Positions 1 to 5,505 of a stretch of 5,505 nt of DNA are shown here, piece after piece. Source of the stretch: an uncultured Lachnobacterium sp. (GTDB lineage Bacteria > Bacillota > Clostridia > Lachnospirales > Lachnospiraceae); the NCBI GenBank assembly GCA_945971355.1, contig CAMFPD010000153.1, forward strand, positions 1 to 5,505, written 5' to 3'. Position 1 is the stretch's first letter. Every line of letters starts with the position of its first letter. The notes beneath the pieces were generated by a model. The model ran no database searches. It was not told the DNA's origin and saw nothing but the letters and a program-made list of their open reading frames with translations. A program made the position numbers and the translations under genes.

Positions 1-152
1 TTGCAGCCATGATGGTAGGTTGTGATGAAGCTTCGAAGCAGGGAATTGTTGTTTCCAACATTAAGAATCTTGTTCTTAAGAATGTGAAGGTAACGGGATG
101 CGTTGGAGAGGATATTCAGGCAGAGAATGTTGATAATATTGTCAGGGAATAA
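1..152 (+). CDS. C-terminal end of a right-handed beta-helix protein, probably a GH28 (polygalacturonase-type) glycoside hydrolase; 5' end outside window
   Basis: The frame beginning at base 3 is open from the window edge to TAA at 150-152 and gives 49 residues. It reads AAMMVGCDEASKQGIVVSNI and continues with short repeating units of the type 'NIKNLVLKNVKVTG' and 'DIQAENVDNI'. These alternate hydrophobic residues with Asn and Gly, as in the rungs of a parallel beta-helix. GH28 pectin hydrolases of gut bacteria commonly end with such rungs, so that family is my best guess. Catalytic residues lie upstream of the window and cannot be checked. Alternatives are a pectate lyase or another beta-helix enzyme. 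The stop is 21 bases before the ABC transporter start with no terminator between them, so the two are probably co-transcribed. Confidence 0.6.
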   Translation, partial: AAMMVGCDEASKQGIVVSNIKNLVLKNVKVTGCVGEDIQAENVDNIVRE

Positions 153-173
153 ATATTTACATGAAAGAGAATT

Positions 174-2024
174 ATGGAAAAGAAAGATATAGATAATAAA
201 GATACGAAAAGCAAAGCAGGAAAGAGAGCTGCAATAAACCTGCATGCACCCAAGAATCTGGATGTGGATAACTGGTTTATTGAGTGCTATAAAAGACACC
301 GTAATCATCCATTGATTATTTTGATAAGGCTGTATAAGGGGAATTACCATAAGTTCGTGCTGGCGGTACTATTCTTTCTTATAAAGCACTGTCCAGTGTG
401 GATTCTGCCAATTGTTACAGCAAATATTATAAATGATGTGACTACAGGCAGTCCTAATACAGTGAGAGATATTATAATCCAGTGTATTGTAATGGTGGCA
501 CTGATTGGACTTAATATTCCTACGAACTACATGTATACAAGGTATAAATCCCTTGCTACCAGGTATGCGGAAACTGGTCTTCGTAAAGCGTTAGTACGGA
601 AGCTTCAGCAGCTTTCTATCTCATATCACAAGGAGACACAGTCAGGAAGACTTCAATCAAAAATAATAAGAGATGTGGAGGCAGTGGAAACTCTGTCTAC
701 ACAGCTGTTAATCAGTACTCTTAATATTGCACTGAATATTGCTATTTCTCTTGCAGTTACGGTGACTAAGAGCAGGATGGTATTCGTGTTCTTCCTTCTT
801 ACTACTCCGGTAGCAGCTGTGACAATGGTATTCTTTCGTAATGTTATGCGTAAGAGAAACCATGAATTCAGACATGAGATGGAAGAAACATCTGCCCAGG
901 TAATGGAAATGGTGGAGATGATTCCTGTGACAAGGGCTCATGCCTTAGAAGAGAAGGAAATTGACAAGATAAGCGACCAGCTGTTTGTTGTTGCCGAGAA
1001 GGGATACAGGCTGGATATAATACAGTCTGTATTTGGTTCAGTAGGCTGGGCAATATTCCAGGTATTTCAGATTGTGTGCCTGGCATTTACAGGATTCCTG
1101 GCACTGCGTGGTACAATTCTTCCTGGAGATATTACACTGTACCAGAGCTATTTTGCAACTATTGTAAACCAGATTTCTTCATTTATTACTCTGATACCTA
1201 CTATTGCAAAGGGCGTAGAGTCAGTAAATTCAATTGGAGAGGTTCTTCTGTCAGATGATATTGAGAAGAATGATGGCAAGGAAAAGATTGACAGTCTCTC
1301 TGGAAGATATGATTTTGAGAATGTTAAATTCAGATATAATAATACTGATATGGACATTATTAATGGATTAAATCTTCATGTTGAGCCAGGTGAAACTATT
1401 GCCCTGGTTGGAGAGTCAGGCTCAGGAAAGTCTACTATTCTTAATCTTGCCATAGGCTTTAACCTGGCAAATGAGGGAAAGGTACTGGTAGATGGCAAAG
1501 ACATTAAGGAACTTGATTTAAGGTCTTACAGGCAGTTTTTGGCAGTTGTACCACAGTCATCTATACTTTTCTCTGGTACATTAAGGGATAATATTACCTA
1601 TGGTGTGGACAATGTTGACGATGAATTCCTTCAGGAAGTGGTGGAAGCTGCCAATCTGTCTGATTTGGTTGAAAGCCTTCCGAAAGGACTGAATACTGAC
1701 GTGGGAGAGCATGGTGGTAAGCTGTCAGGAGGTCAGAGACAGAGAGTATCTATTGCAAGGGCTCTCATCAGAAATCCTAAGGTTATTATTCTTGATGAGG
1801 CAACGTCAGCTCTGGACAGCATATCTGAAAAGCTGATCCAGGAAGCTCTGGATAATCTCACAAGGAACAGAACTACATTCATAGTTGCACACAGGCTGTC
1901 AACTATAAGGAATGCGGATAAGATTGCTGTCATTAATGATGGAAAATGCGTGGAGTATGGAACTTATGAGGAATTGATGGAGATGCGGGGAGAATTCTTT
2001 AAACTCAAAAGTATTCAGAGTTAG
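174..2024 (+). CDS. ABC exporter half-transporter (fused membrane domain and ATPase)
   Basis: This 616-residue protein has the standard exporter layout. A charged Lys-rich cytoplasmic N-terminus (about 1-55) precedes a membrane domain with hydrophobic spans near 61-84, 98-118, 175-198, 202-221, 288-310 and 320-343. The ATPase domain runs from about 378 to the end. All nucleotide-binding motifs are intact: Walker A GESGSGKST (413-421), Q-loop Gln461, signature LSGGQ (517-521), Walker B VIILDE with catalytic Glu542, D-loop SALD, and switch His573 in VAHRLST. Because the ATPase site is not degenerate and no second half-transporter is adjacent, it may act as a homodimer in the cytoplasmic membrane. 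The substrate is unknown; lipid, peptide or drug export is possible for this family. The ATG at 174 has only a weak AAAGAG (164-169) as ribosome site, but the next in-frame ATG (codon 120) would remove the first membrane spans. It probably shares a transcript with the beta-helix gene upstream, and a strong terminator follows. Confidence 0.93.
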   Translation: MEKKDIDNKDTKSKAGKRAAINLHAPKNLDVDNWFIECYKRHRNHPLIILIRLYKGNYHKFVLAVLFFLIKHCPVWILPIVTANIINDVTTGSPNTVRDIIIQCIVMVALIGLNIPTNYMYTRYKSLATRYAETGLRKALVRKLQQLSISYHKETQSGRLQSKIIRDVEAVETLSTQLLISTLNIALNIAISLAVTVTKSRMVFVFFLLTTPVAAVTMVFFRNVMRKRNHEFRHEMEETSAQVMEMVEMIPVTRAHALEEKEIDKISDQLFVVAEKGYRLDIIQSVFGSVGWAIFQVFQIVCLAFTGFLALRGTILPGDITLYQSYFATIVNQISSFITLIPTIAKGVESVNSIGEVLLSDDIEKNDGKEKIDSLSGRYDFENVKFRYNNTDMDIINGLNLHVEPGETIALVGESGSGKSTILNLAIGFNLANEGKVLVDGKDIKELDLRSYRQFLAVVPQSSILFSGTLRDNITYGVDNVDDEFLQEVVEAANLSDLVESLPKGLNTDVGEHGGKLSGGQRQRVSIARALIRNPKVIILDEATSALDSISEKLIQEALDNLTRNRTTFIVAHRLSTIRNADKIAVINDGKCVEYGTYEELMEMRGEFFKLKSIQS

Positions 2025-2076
2025 CCTGCACAGCATTAAATATGAATTGTATTCATTTATTTCTGCAACATTGCTT

Positions 2077-2132
2077 AAAATCGCCAGCATTGTTAGGTGT
2101 TTACACACTTGGACAGTTGCTGGCAATTTTTT
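2077..2132 (+). terminator. Factor-independent terminator after the ABC exporter gene
   Basis: The arm at 2077-2088 (AAAATCGCCAGC) pairs with 2119-2130 (GCTGGCAATTTT) over 12 positions with one C-A mismatch. The GC-rich part is GCCAGC/GCTGGC, and the 3' arm runs into six T residues (2127-2132). The loop is long (30 bases) and carries its own small hairpin, GTGT-TT-ACAC (2097-2106). It lies 52 bases after the exporter stop and separates that unit from the araR operon. Confidence 0.8.
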
Positions 2133-2149
2133 GAAAATTTAGGAGTTAG

Positions 2150-2155
2150 TATAAT
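2150..2155 (+). promoter_or_regulatory. Consensus -10 box (possible araR operon promoter overlapping the operator)
   Basis: TATAAT matches the sigma-A -10 consensus exactly. A start about seven bases on would fall at about 2162, the first base of the 27-bp palindrome, which is a classic repressor position. The weakness is the -35 side: at normal spacing only the terminator T-run is present, and the better match TTGAAA (2131-2136) is just 13 bases away. It may be a weak second promoter or chance in AT-rich DNA. Confidence 0.35.
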
Positions 2156-2161
2156 GATAAG

Positions 2162-2188
2162 TGTAAGTTGTATTAAATACAACTTACA
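2162..2188. promoter_or_regulatory. Perfect 27-bp palindrome, probable AraR operator
   Basis: TGTAAGTTGTATT (2162-2174) is followed by a single central A and the exact reverse complement AATACAACTTACA (2176-2188), so 13 of 13 pairs match. It lies 75 bases upstream of the araR ATG, between the -10 box at 2150 and the -35 box at 2218. GntR- and LacI-type repressors bind as dimers to inverted repeats and often control themselves, so AraR is the natural ligand (inference). The TTGT...ACAA ends resemble B. subtilis AraR boxes, but the half-site spacing is wider. It is followed by a shorter AT palindrome, ATAATA-TG-TATTAT (2188-2201), which may be only low complexity. Confidence 0.7.
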
Positions 2189-2217
2189 TAATATGTATTA
2201 TTTTAAAAAAAGATGTA

Positions 2218-2246
2218 TTGACATGTAATGTGAAAATTTATATACT
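2218..2246 (+). promoter_or_regulatory. Sigma-A promoter for the araR operon
   Basis: The -35 box TTGACA (2218-2223) is perfect, the spacer is 17 bases, and the -10 box TATACT (2241-2246) matches 5 of 6. The predicted start is at about 2252-2254, only about 11 bases before the ATG at 2264. The mRNA would therefore have a very short leader. The operator palindrome ends 29 bases upstream of the -35 box. Confidence 0.75.
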
Positions 2247-2263
2247 GCAACTGGGTGTTTATT

Positions 2264-3355
2264 ATGGAAAACGAAAAAACAAAATATCAGGAACTCATTG
2301 ATTATATACAAGATAGAATAGAAAGTGGGGAGTATGTACCTGGTCAGAAGTTGCCTTCTGAAAATGAGTGGAGAATACAATTTGGTATCAGCCGTCAGAC
2401 GATAAGAAAGGCTATAAGCATTTTGGAAGGGCAAGGTTTGATCAGGCGGGTGCGTGGCAGTGGAACTTATTTGTGCGATAGGCGTAAAGAAAGTTTAAAT
2501 AAGTGCAAGCAAGTCGCAGTTATCACCACTTATGTGGATTGCTATATTTTTCCGAGAATTATTCAGGGAATTGAGAAACAGTTGTCTGAAAGGGGGTATT
2601 CGGTTCAGATTTCTTTCACCAATAATACATTGGAACGGGAGCGAAGTGTTTTATTAGATATCATAAGCCGTGATGATGTGGAAGGGGTGATTGTGGAAGG
2701 TACTAAGAGCGGTTTGCCCAACCCGAATATTTTACTTTATCAAAAGCTTATTGAGCGTAGAATTCCTATTGTTTTTATCAATACCTTTTATCCCGAGCTG
2801 GATGTGCCTCATGTGTCGTTAGATGACGTGAAAGCTGCTCACAAAGCGGTTAATTATTTGATAGAAAATGGGCATCGCAATATTGGCGCTGTTTTAAAGT
2901 TGGATGATGGTCAGGGACGACAAAGGTATTTGGGATATCTGCAAGCCATGTATAATGCAGGATTGATGGTAACGGATTCTAGTATAATATGGATTGACAC
3001 TGAGGAGTACAGGCAGCTGACCTATTGCAAGGATAAGATTATGAATAGAATAGGCTCATGTTCAGCATTTTTTTGTTACAATGATGAGATTGCATTTCAG
3101 TTGATTAGTATATTAAGGGAAAAAGGTATCTCTGTACCAGAGCAGGTTTCTGTAATCAGTGTTGATGATGCGGATCTTGCAATTCATAGTGTGGTGCCTA
3201 TCACAACATTGCCACATCCGAAGGAAAAGTTAGGAGTAAAAGCGGCAGAGTTGTTGCTTAGGATGATTGATACTGGCAAAAAAGCAGAGAGCTATGAATT
3301 CGACACAGAGGTTGTTGAGAGAAGTTCTGTAATGCATTTGCCTCATATATTTTGA
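2264..3355 (+). CDS. araR: AraR-family transcriptional repressor (GntR-type DNA-binding head, LacI-type sugar-binding body)
   Basis: The 363-residue product matches the size of B. subtilis AraR (about 362), a repressor released from DNA by L-arabinose. Residues 7-75 form a GntR winged helix: PGQKLPSENEW, recognition helix GISRQTIRKAISIL (41-54), and wing GSGTYL (65-70). Residues 84-363 form the periplasmic-binding-protein-like effector and dimerisation domain. Family-specific stretches include TTYVDCYIFPRIIQGIE (88-104), VEGTKSGLPNPN (144-155), GHRNI (203-207), LCYNDEIA-like CYNDEIA (271-277), SVDDADLA (299-306) and HPKEKLG (318-324). I prefer the ATG at 2264 because GGGTG (2253-2257) is suitably spaced as a weak ribosome site and the protein then aligns with the family start. 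An in-frame GTG at 2255 would add three residues (MFI) and would lie almost at the 5' end of the predicted mRNA. It is the first gene of the operon with the kinase remnant and split transketolase, and probably represses it through the palindrome at 2162-2188. The inducer is inferred to be arabinose; another pentose is possible. Confidence 0.9.
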   Translation: MENEKTKYQELIDYIQDRIESGEYVPGQKLPSENEWRIQFGISRQTIRKAISILEGQGLIRRVRGSGTYLCDRRKESLNKCKQVAVITTYVDCYIFPRIIQGIEKQLSERGYSVQISFTNNTLERERSVLLDIISRDDVEGVIVEGTKSGLPNPNILLYQKLIERRIPIVFINTFYPELDVPHVSLDDVKAAHKAVNYLIENGHRNIGAVLKLDDGQGRQRYLGYLQAMYNAGLMVTDSSIIWIDTEEYRQLTYCKDKIMNRIGSCSAFFCYNDEIAFQLISILREKGISVPEQVSVISVDDADLAIHSVVPITTLPHPKEKLGVKAAELLLRMIDTGKKAESYEFDTEVVERSSVMHLPHIF

Positions 3356-3372
3356 TTATTTAGGGAAGTGAT

Positions 3373-3562
3373 ATGAGAGAGAAGATTAAAAAAGAGATTC
3401 AAGATGGTAAAACATCATTGGGTATTGAGTTTGGTTCCACATGAATCAAAGCGGTGTTGATTGGCACTGACCATAACCCGATTGCCATGGGAACTCATGA
3501 TTGGGAGAACCAACTGGAAAATATGGACAAAACTGATTAATGAAATGATAAGAGATAGGTAA
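3373..3562 (+). pseudogene. Remnant of an FGGY-family sugar kinase (ribulokinase/AraB type)
   Basis: An ATG at 3373, 17 bases after araR and behind the ribosome site AGGGAAG (3362-3368), opens a frame that reads MREKIKKEIQDGKTSLGIEF, then GST, a TGA stop (3442-3444), then IKAVLIGTDHNPIAMGTHDW and ENQLEN. GIEFGST-x-IKAV is the ATP-binding start of FGGY carbohydrate kinases, where the stopped position is normally Arg (GSTRIKAV), so one base change explains the TGA. After ENQLEN the original frame gives MDKTD and TAA (3538-3540). The +1 frame instead reads IWT, which normally follows the 'EN(G)' position in this family, so a small deletion near 3517-3523 has shifted the frame. That second frame ends as KLINEMIRDR and TAA (3560-3562). 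A full kinase is about 500-550 residues, so nearly 90% of the gene is missing. The N-terminal extension before GIEFGST fits clostridial ribulokinase-like proteins, but xylulokinase cannot be excluded. Function as a kinase is impossible. Confidence 0.8.
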
Positions 3563-3580
3563 TTAAGGAGATGGCAATTA

Positions 3581-3596
3581 CGGGAAGGCTTTCCCG
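3581..3596 (+). other. Short hairpin just upstream of the transketolase ribosome binding site
   Basis: CGGGAA (3581-3586) and TTCCCG (3591-3596) pair perfectly around the 4-base loop GGCT. The stem is GC-rich compared with its surroundings and ends five bases before the GGAGG at 3602. It has no T-run, so it is not a terminator. It could stabilise a processed 5' end or affect translation, but may be incidental. Confidence 0.4.
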
Positions 3597-3601
3597 GAAA
3601 T

Positions 3602-3606
3602 GGAGG
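3602..3606 (+). promoter_or_regulatory. Ribosome binding site that sets the transketolase N-subunit start
   Basis: GGAGG lies five bases before the ATG at 3612. An in-frame ATG at 3600 overlaps this site and has no ribosome site of its own, so the start at 3612 is preferred. The resulting N-terminus, MTNLELRKHANDVRKGI, fits the family. Confidence 0.75.
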
Positions 3607-3611
3607 AAAAA

Positions 3612-4448
3612 ATGACAAATTTGGAATTGAGAAAACATGCAAATGATGTCCGTAAAGGTATTATCATGGCTGTACACAGTGCAAAGGCAGGACATCCTGG
3701 TGGATCTCTCTCTGCAGCTGATGTATTTACTTATTTATATTTTGAAGAGTTAAATATTGATCCAAAGAATCCTGAGAAGGAAGACAGAGATCGTTTTGTA
3801 TTATCAAAGGGACACACTGCTCCTGGACTTTATGCTACATTGGCAAACAGGGGTTTTTTCCCTGTGGAGGATTTGATTACTTTAAGAAAGCTTGGTTCTT
3901 ATTTACAGGGACATCCCAACATGCATATTCCCGGTGTAGATATGGCTTCTGGTTCTTTGGGACAGGGTATTTCTGCTGCAGTAGGCATGGCTTTGGGAGC
4001 AAAGCTTGGAAATAAGGATTTTCGAGTATATACATTGCTCGGTGATGGGGAAATTGAAGAGGGACAGGTCTGGGAGGCATCCATGTTTGCAGGATTTCGT
4101 AAACTGGATAATTTGTGCGTGCTTGTAGACAACAATAATCTTCAGATTGATGGCCCCATTGATCAAGTTTGTTCTCCTTACCCTATTGATGAAAAGTTCA
4201 AGGCATTCAATTTTCATGTAATCAATGTGGATGCACATGATTTTGACGCACTGCGTGCTGCGTTCGCAGAGGCAAAGGCAACCAAAGGTTCGCCCACCTG
4301 TATTGTGCTTCACAGTATAAAGGGAAAAGGTGTTTCCTTCATGGAAAACAGTGTAGATTGGCATGGAAAGGCTCCTAATGATGAGGAGTTTGCAGTTGCT
4401 ATGGCTGATTTGGATAAAATTGAGAAAGAACTTGATAAGGAGGTTTAG
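3612..4448 (+). CDS. Transketolase, N-terminal (thiamine diphosphate-binding) subunit
   Basis: This 278-residue protein corresponds to the first third of a full-length transketolase (about 660 residues), the usual length when the enzyme is split over two genes. It binds the diphosphate end of thiamine diphosphate and Mg2+. The motif begins GDGEIEEGQVWEA (144-156) and ends VDNNN (172-176). Conserved active-site histidines sit in AGHPGG (His28), SKGH (His68) and GHP (His101); IKGKGVSFME (236-245) and WHGKAP (250-255) are also family hallmarks. With the C-subunit it moves two-carbon ketol units between xylulose-5-phosphate and aldoses in the cytoplasmic non-oxidative pentose phosphate pathway. 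It follows araR and the kinase remnant on the same strand with no evident terminator between, so it is probably under the same promoter. The ATG at 3612 was chosen over 3600 because of its ribosome site. Nothing in the sequence suggests loss of function. Confidence 0.93.
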   Translation: MTNLELRKHANDVRKGIIMAVHSAKAGHPGGSLSAADVFTYLYFEELNIDPKNPEKEDRDRFVLSKGHTAPGLYATLANRGFFPVEDLITLRKLGSYLQGHPNMHIPGVDMASGSLGQGISAAVGMALGAKLGNKDFRVYTLLGDGEIEEGQVWEASMFAGFRKLDNLCVLVDNNNLQIDGPIDQVCSPYPIDEKFKAFNFHVINVDAHDFDALRAAFAEAKATKGSPTCIVLHSIKGKGVSFMENSVDWHGKAPNDEEFAVAMADLDKIEKELDKEV

Positions 4449-4450
4449 GA

Positions 4451-5392
4451 ATGAGGACAGACGTTAAAAAGATTGCAACCAGAGAAAGCTATGGCAATTC
4501 TTTGAAAGAACTTGCTAAGGAATTTTCTCAGTTGGTAGTATTGGATGCTGACTTAGCGGCAGCCACCAAAACAAATATTTTTCGTAAGGCATATCCAGAC
4601 AGGCATATTGATTGTGGTATTGCAGAAGCAAATATGATGGGTGTGGCAGCAGGACTATCACTTACAGGCTTCATACCATTTGTAAGTTCTTTTGCAATGT
4701 TTGCCGCAGGGCGTGCGTTTGAACAGGTGCGCAACTCAATCGGTTATCCTCATTTGAATGTAAAAATAGGTGCGACCCACGCTGGTGTTACTGTCGGTGA
4801 GGATGGTGCCAGTCATCAGTGTAACGAGGATATTGCATTGATGCGGACAATTCCCGGCATGGTTGTTATGTGTCCTTCAGATGATGTGGAGGCTAGGGCA
4901 GCCGTGCGAGCGGCAATTGAATATGAGGGACCCGTTTATATTCGATTTGGGCGTGCAGCAGTGCCTGTAATTAATGATAAACCAGACTATCATTTTGAAA
5001 TTGGTAAGGGTTCGATTGTTAGAGAAGGTAGTGATGTGACAATCGTTGCAACTGGAATATGTGTTGATTCTGCAATGGGTGCAGCGGAAAAACTGGCAGC
5101 GGAAGGAATCAGTGCTGAGGTTGTAAATATATGTACTATAAAACCTTTGGATGAGGATATCATTGTCAATAGTGCAAAAAAGACTGGCAAAGTGGTTACT
5201 GTTGAGGAACATTCTGTCATTGGCGGTCTTGGAAGTGCAATATGTGACTGCCTTTGTGAAAAACATCCTACTCCTGTAAAAAAGATTGGCATGCAGGACG
5301 TCTTCGGCGAGTCTGGTTCGGCTGTAGATTTGGTGCATAAGTATGGTCTGGATGCAGATGGTGTTTACCAATCTGTAAAAGAATTTTTGTAA
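4451..5392 (+). CDS. Transketolase, C-terminal (pyrimidine-binding and C-domain) subunit
   Basis: This 313-residue protein supplies the pyrimidine-binding (about 7-170) and C-terminal (about 185-313) domains of transketolase, completing the enzyme with the preceding gene. The catalytic Glu that activates thiamine diphosphate is Glu59 in DCGIAEANMMG. Other family segments are GATHAGVTVGEDGASHQ (107-123), PSDDVEA (142-148) and YIRFGR (163-168). The C-domain has VEEHSVIGGLGSA (251-263), and the tail reads FGESGSAVDL. The start is two bases after the upstream stop. A strong AAGGAGG (4437-4443) lies within the end of the upstream gene, seven bases before the ATG, so the two are translationally coupled in equal amounts as expected for one heteromeric enzyme. 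The sequence also resembles the 1-deoxyxylulose-5-phosphate synthase C-half, but pairing with a transketolase N-subunit settles the call. A hairpin terminator follows immediately. Confidence 0.93.
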   Translation: MRTDVKKIATRESYGNSLKELAKEFSQLVVLDADLAAATKTNIFRKAYPDRHIDCGIAEANMMGVAAGLSLTGFIPFVSSFAMFAAGRAFEQVRNSIGYPHLNVKIGATHAGVTVGEDGASHQCNEDIALMRTIPGMVVMCPSDDVEARAAVRAAIEYEGPVYIRFGRAAVPVINDKPDYHFEIGKGSIVREGSDVTIVATGICVDSAMGAAEKLAAEGISAEVVNICTIKPLDEDIIVNSAKKTGKVVTVEEHSVIGGLGSAICDCLCEKHPTPVKKIGMQDVFGESGSAVDLVHKYGLDADGVYQSVKEFL

Positions 5393-5394
5393 AT

Positions 5395-5429
5395 AATAGA
5401 CACTAACCCAATTTGGATTAGTGTCTATT
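5395..5429. terminator. Hairpin terminator at the end of the transketolase operon, possibly bidirectional
   Basis: AATAGACACTAA (5395-5406) pairs perfectly with TTAGTGTCTATT (5418-5429) over 12 bp, and a small inner stem CCA/TGG (5408-5410 with 5414-5416) caps it. It starts two bases after the transketolase stop. The T-run is only moderate on the plus strand (ATTTATATT) and also moderate on the minus strand (ATTATTT). This suits a shared terminator between convergent genes. Confidence 0.75.
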
Positions 5430-5451
5430 TATATTGTTGTCTTCTATTAAT

Positions 5452-5505
5452 TTAGTCCTGCTTAGCCCAGATTCTTAATGTAGAGATAAGCTTCTCCTTA
5501 GTATC
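5452..5505 (-). CDS. Possible C-terminal end of a convergent gene, product unknown; 5' end outside window
   Basis: On the minus strand, a frame open from the right window edge reads DTKEKLISTLRIWAKQD and stops at TAA (plus-strand 5452-5454). The composition is protein-like, and its stop lies 22 bases from the shared hairpin, as expected for a convergent gene end. Seventeen codons is too short to recognise a family, and an open stretch of this length could occur by chance. Confidence 0.45.
   Translation of the reverse strand, partial: DTKEKLISTLRIWAKQD

Noticed and set aside
2042..2056. ATGAAT-TGT-ATTCAT inverted repeat just after the exporter gene
   Set aside because: It has only 6 bp of AT-rich stem and no T-run, and a much better terminator lies 20 bases further on.
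2255..2263. GTG start for araR adding MFI
   Set aside because: The extra residues have no family counterpart, and the site would be at the very 5' end of the predicted mRNA. The ATG at 2264 is preferred, although GTG is not fully excluded.
3442..3444. In-frame TGA in the kinase N-terminus as a selenocysteine or recoded codon
   Set aside because: The position is normally Arg in FGGY kinases, there is no convincing recoding hairpin right after it, and the gene also has a frameshift and has lost most of its length. Decay explains it better.
3524..3552. Possible internal promoter (TGGACA then GATAAG) upstream of the transketolase genes
   Set aside because: The -10 match is only 4 of 6 and lies inside kinase remnant sequence, so there is not enough support to call it.
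3600..3611. Upstream ATG (3600) for the transketolase N-subunit
   Set aside because: It lies over the GGAGG ribosome site, has no ribosome site upstream, and gives extra residues MEEK not typical of the family.
3903..4364. 153-codon open frame on the minus strand inside the transketolase N-subunit gene, and a similar 164-codon frame at 4877-5371
   Set aside because: Both run antisense to clearly recognised, complete enzyme genes, show no recognisable protein features and are shadows of the coding strand.
1..5505. CRISPR arrays, tRNA or rRNA genes, insertion sequences, riboswitches
   Set aside because: No spaced direct repeats, cloverleaf-like segments, transposase motifs or riboswitch cores were seen on either strand by eye.

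Overview
The window looks like a piece of a low-GC Gram-positive chromosome, most likely a gut clostridium of the Lachnospiraceae type (Lachnospira/Roseburia/Butyrivibrio-like). This is inferred from the AT-rich sequence, the strong AGGAGG-type ribosome binding sites, an AraR repressor close to the Bacillus subtilis protein, a transketolase split into two genes, and a pectinase-like beta-helix fragment at the left edge. The species cannot be fixed from the sequence alone.

Layout. (1) Bases 1-152 hold the last 49 residues of a beta-helix protein, probably a GH28 pectin hydrolase. (2) An intact 616-residue ABC exporter half-transporter follows 21 bases later (174-2024). (3) A 239-bp intergenic region holds a factor-independent terminator (2077-2132), a consensus -10 box, a perfect 27-bp palindrome (2162-2188) and a near-consensus TTGACA-17-TATACT promoter placed almost on top of the next start codon. 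(4) araR (2264-3355) encodes a GntR-headed, LacI-bodied arabinose-type repressor. (5) A decayed remnant of an FGGY sugar kinase (ribulokinase/AraB type) lies at 3373-3562. (6) The N- and C-terminal subunits of a split transketolase (3612-4448 and 4451-5392) are tightly coupled. (7) A perfect 12-bp-stem hairpin (5395-5429) closes the operon. Beyond it is the probable tail of a convergent gene on the minus strand (5452-5505).

How it fits together. araR, the kinase remnant and the transketolase pair read as one pentose-use operon, probably autoregulated through the palindrome. In an intact version the kinase would make ribulose-5-phosphate or xylulose-5-phosphate and transketolase would feed the carbon into glycolysis. 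Here the kinase has an in-frame stop, a frameshift and a missing body, so the repressor now appears to control mainly the transketolase. The beta-helix hydrolase and exporter form a separate unit upstream, bounded by the terminator. If the hydrolase is a pectinase, the theme of plant-polysaccharide sugars (pectin, arabinose) is shared across the window.

No clearly new type of system is visible. The most informative points are the operator/promoter arrangement and the eroded kinase inside an otherwise intact operon.
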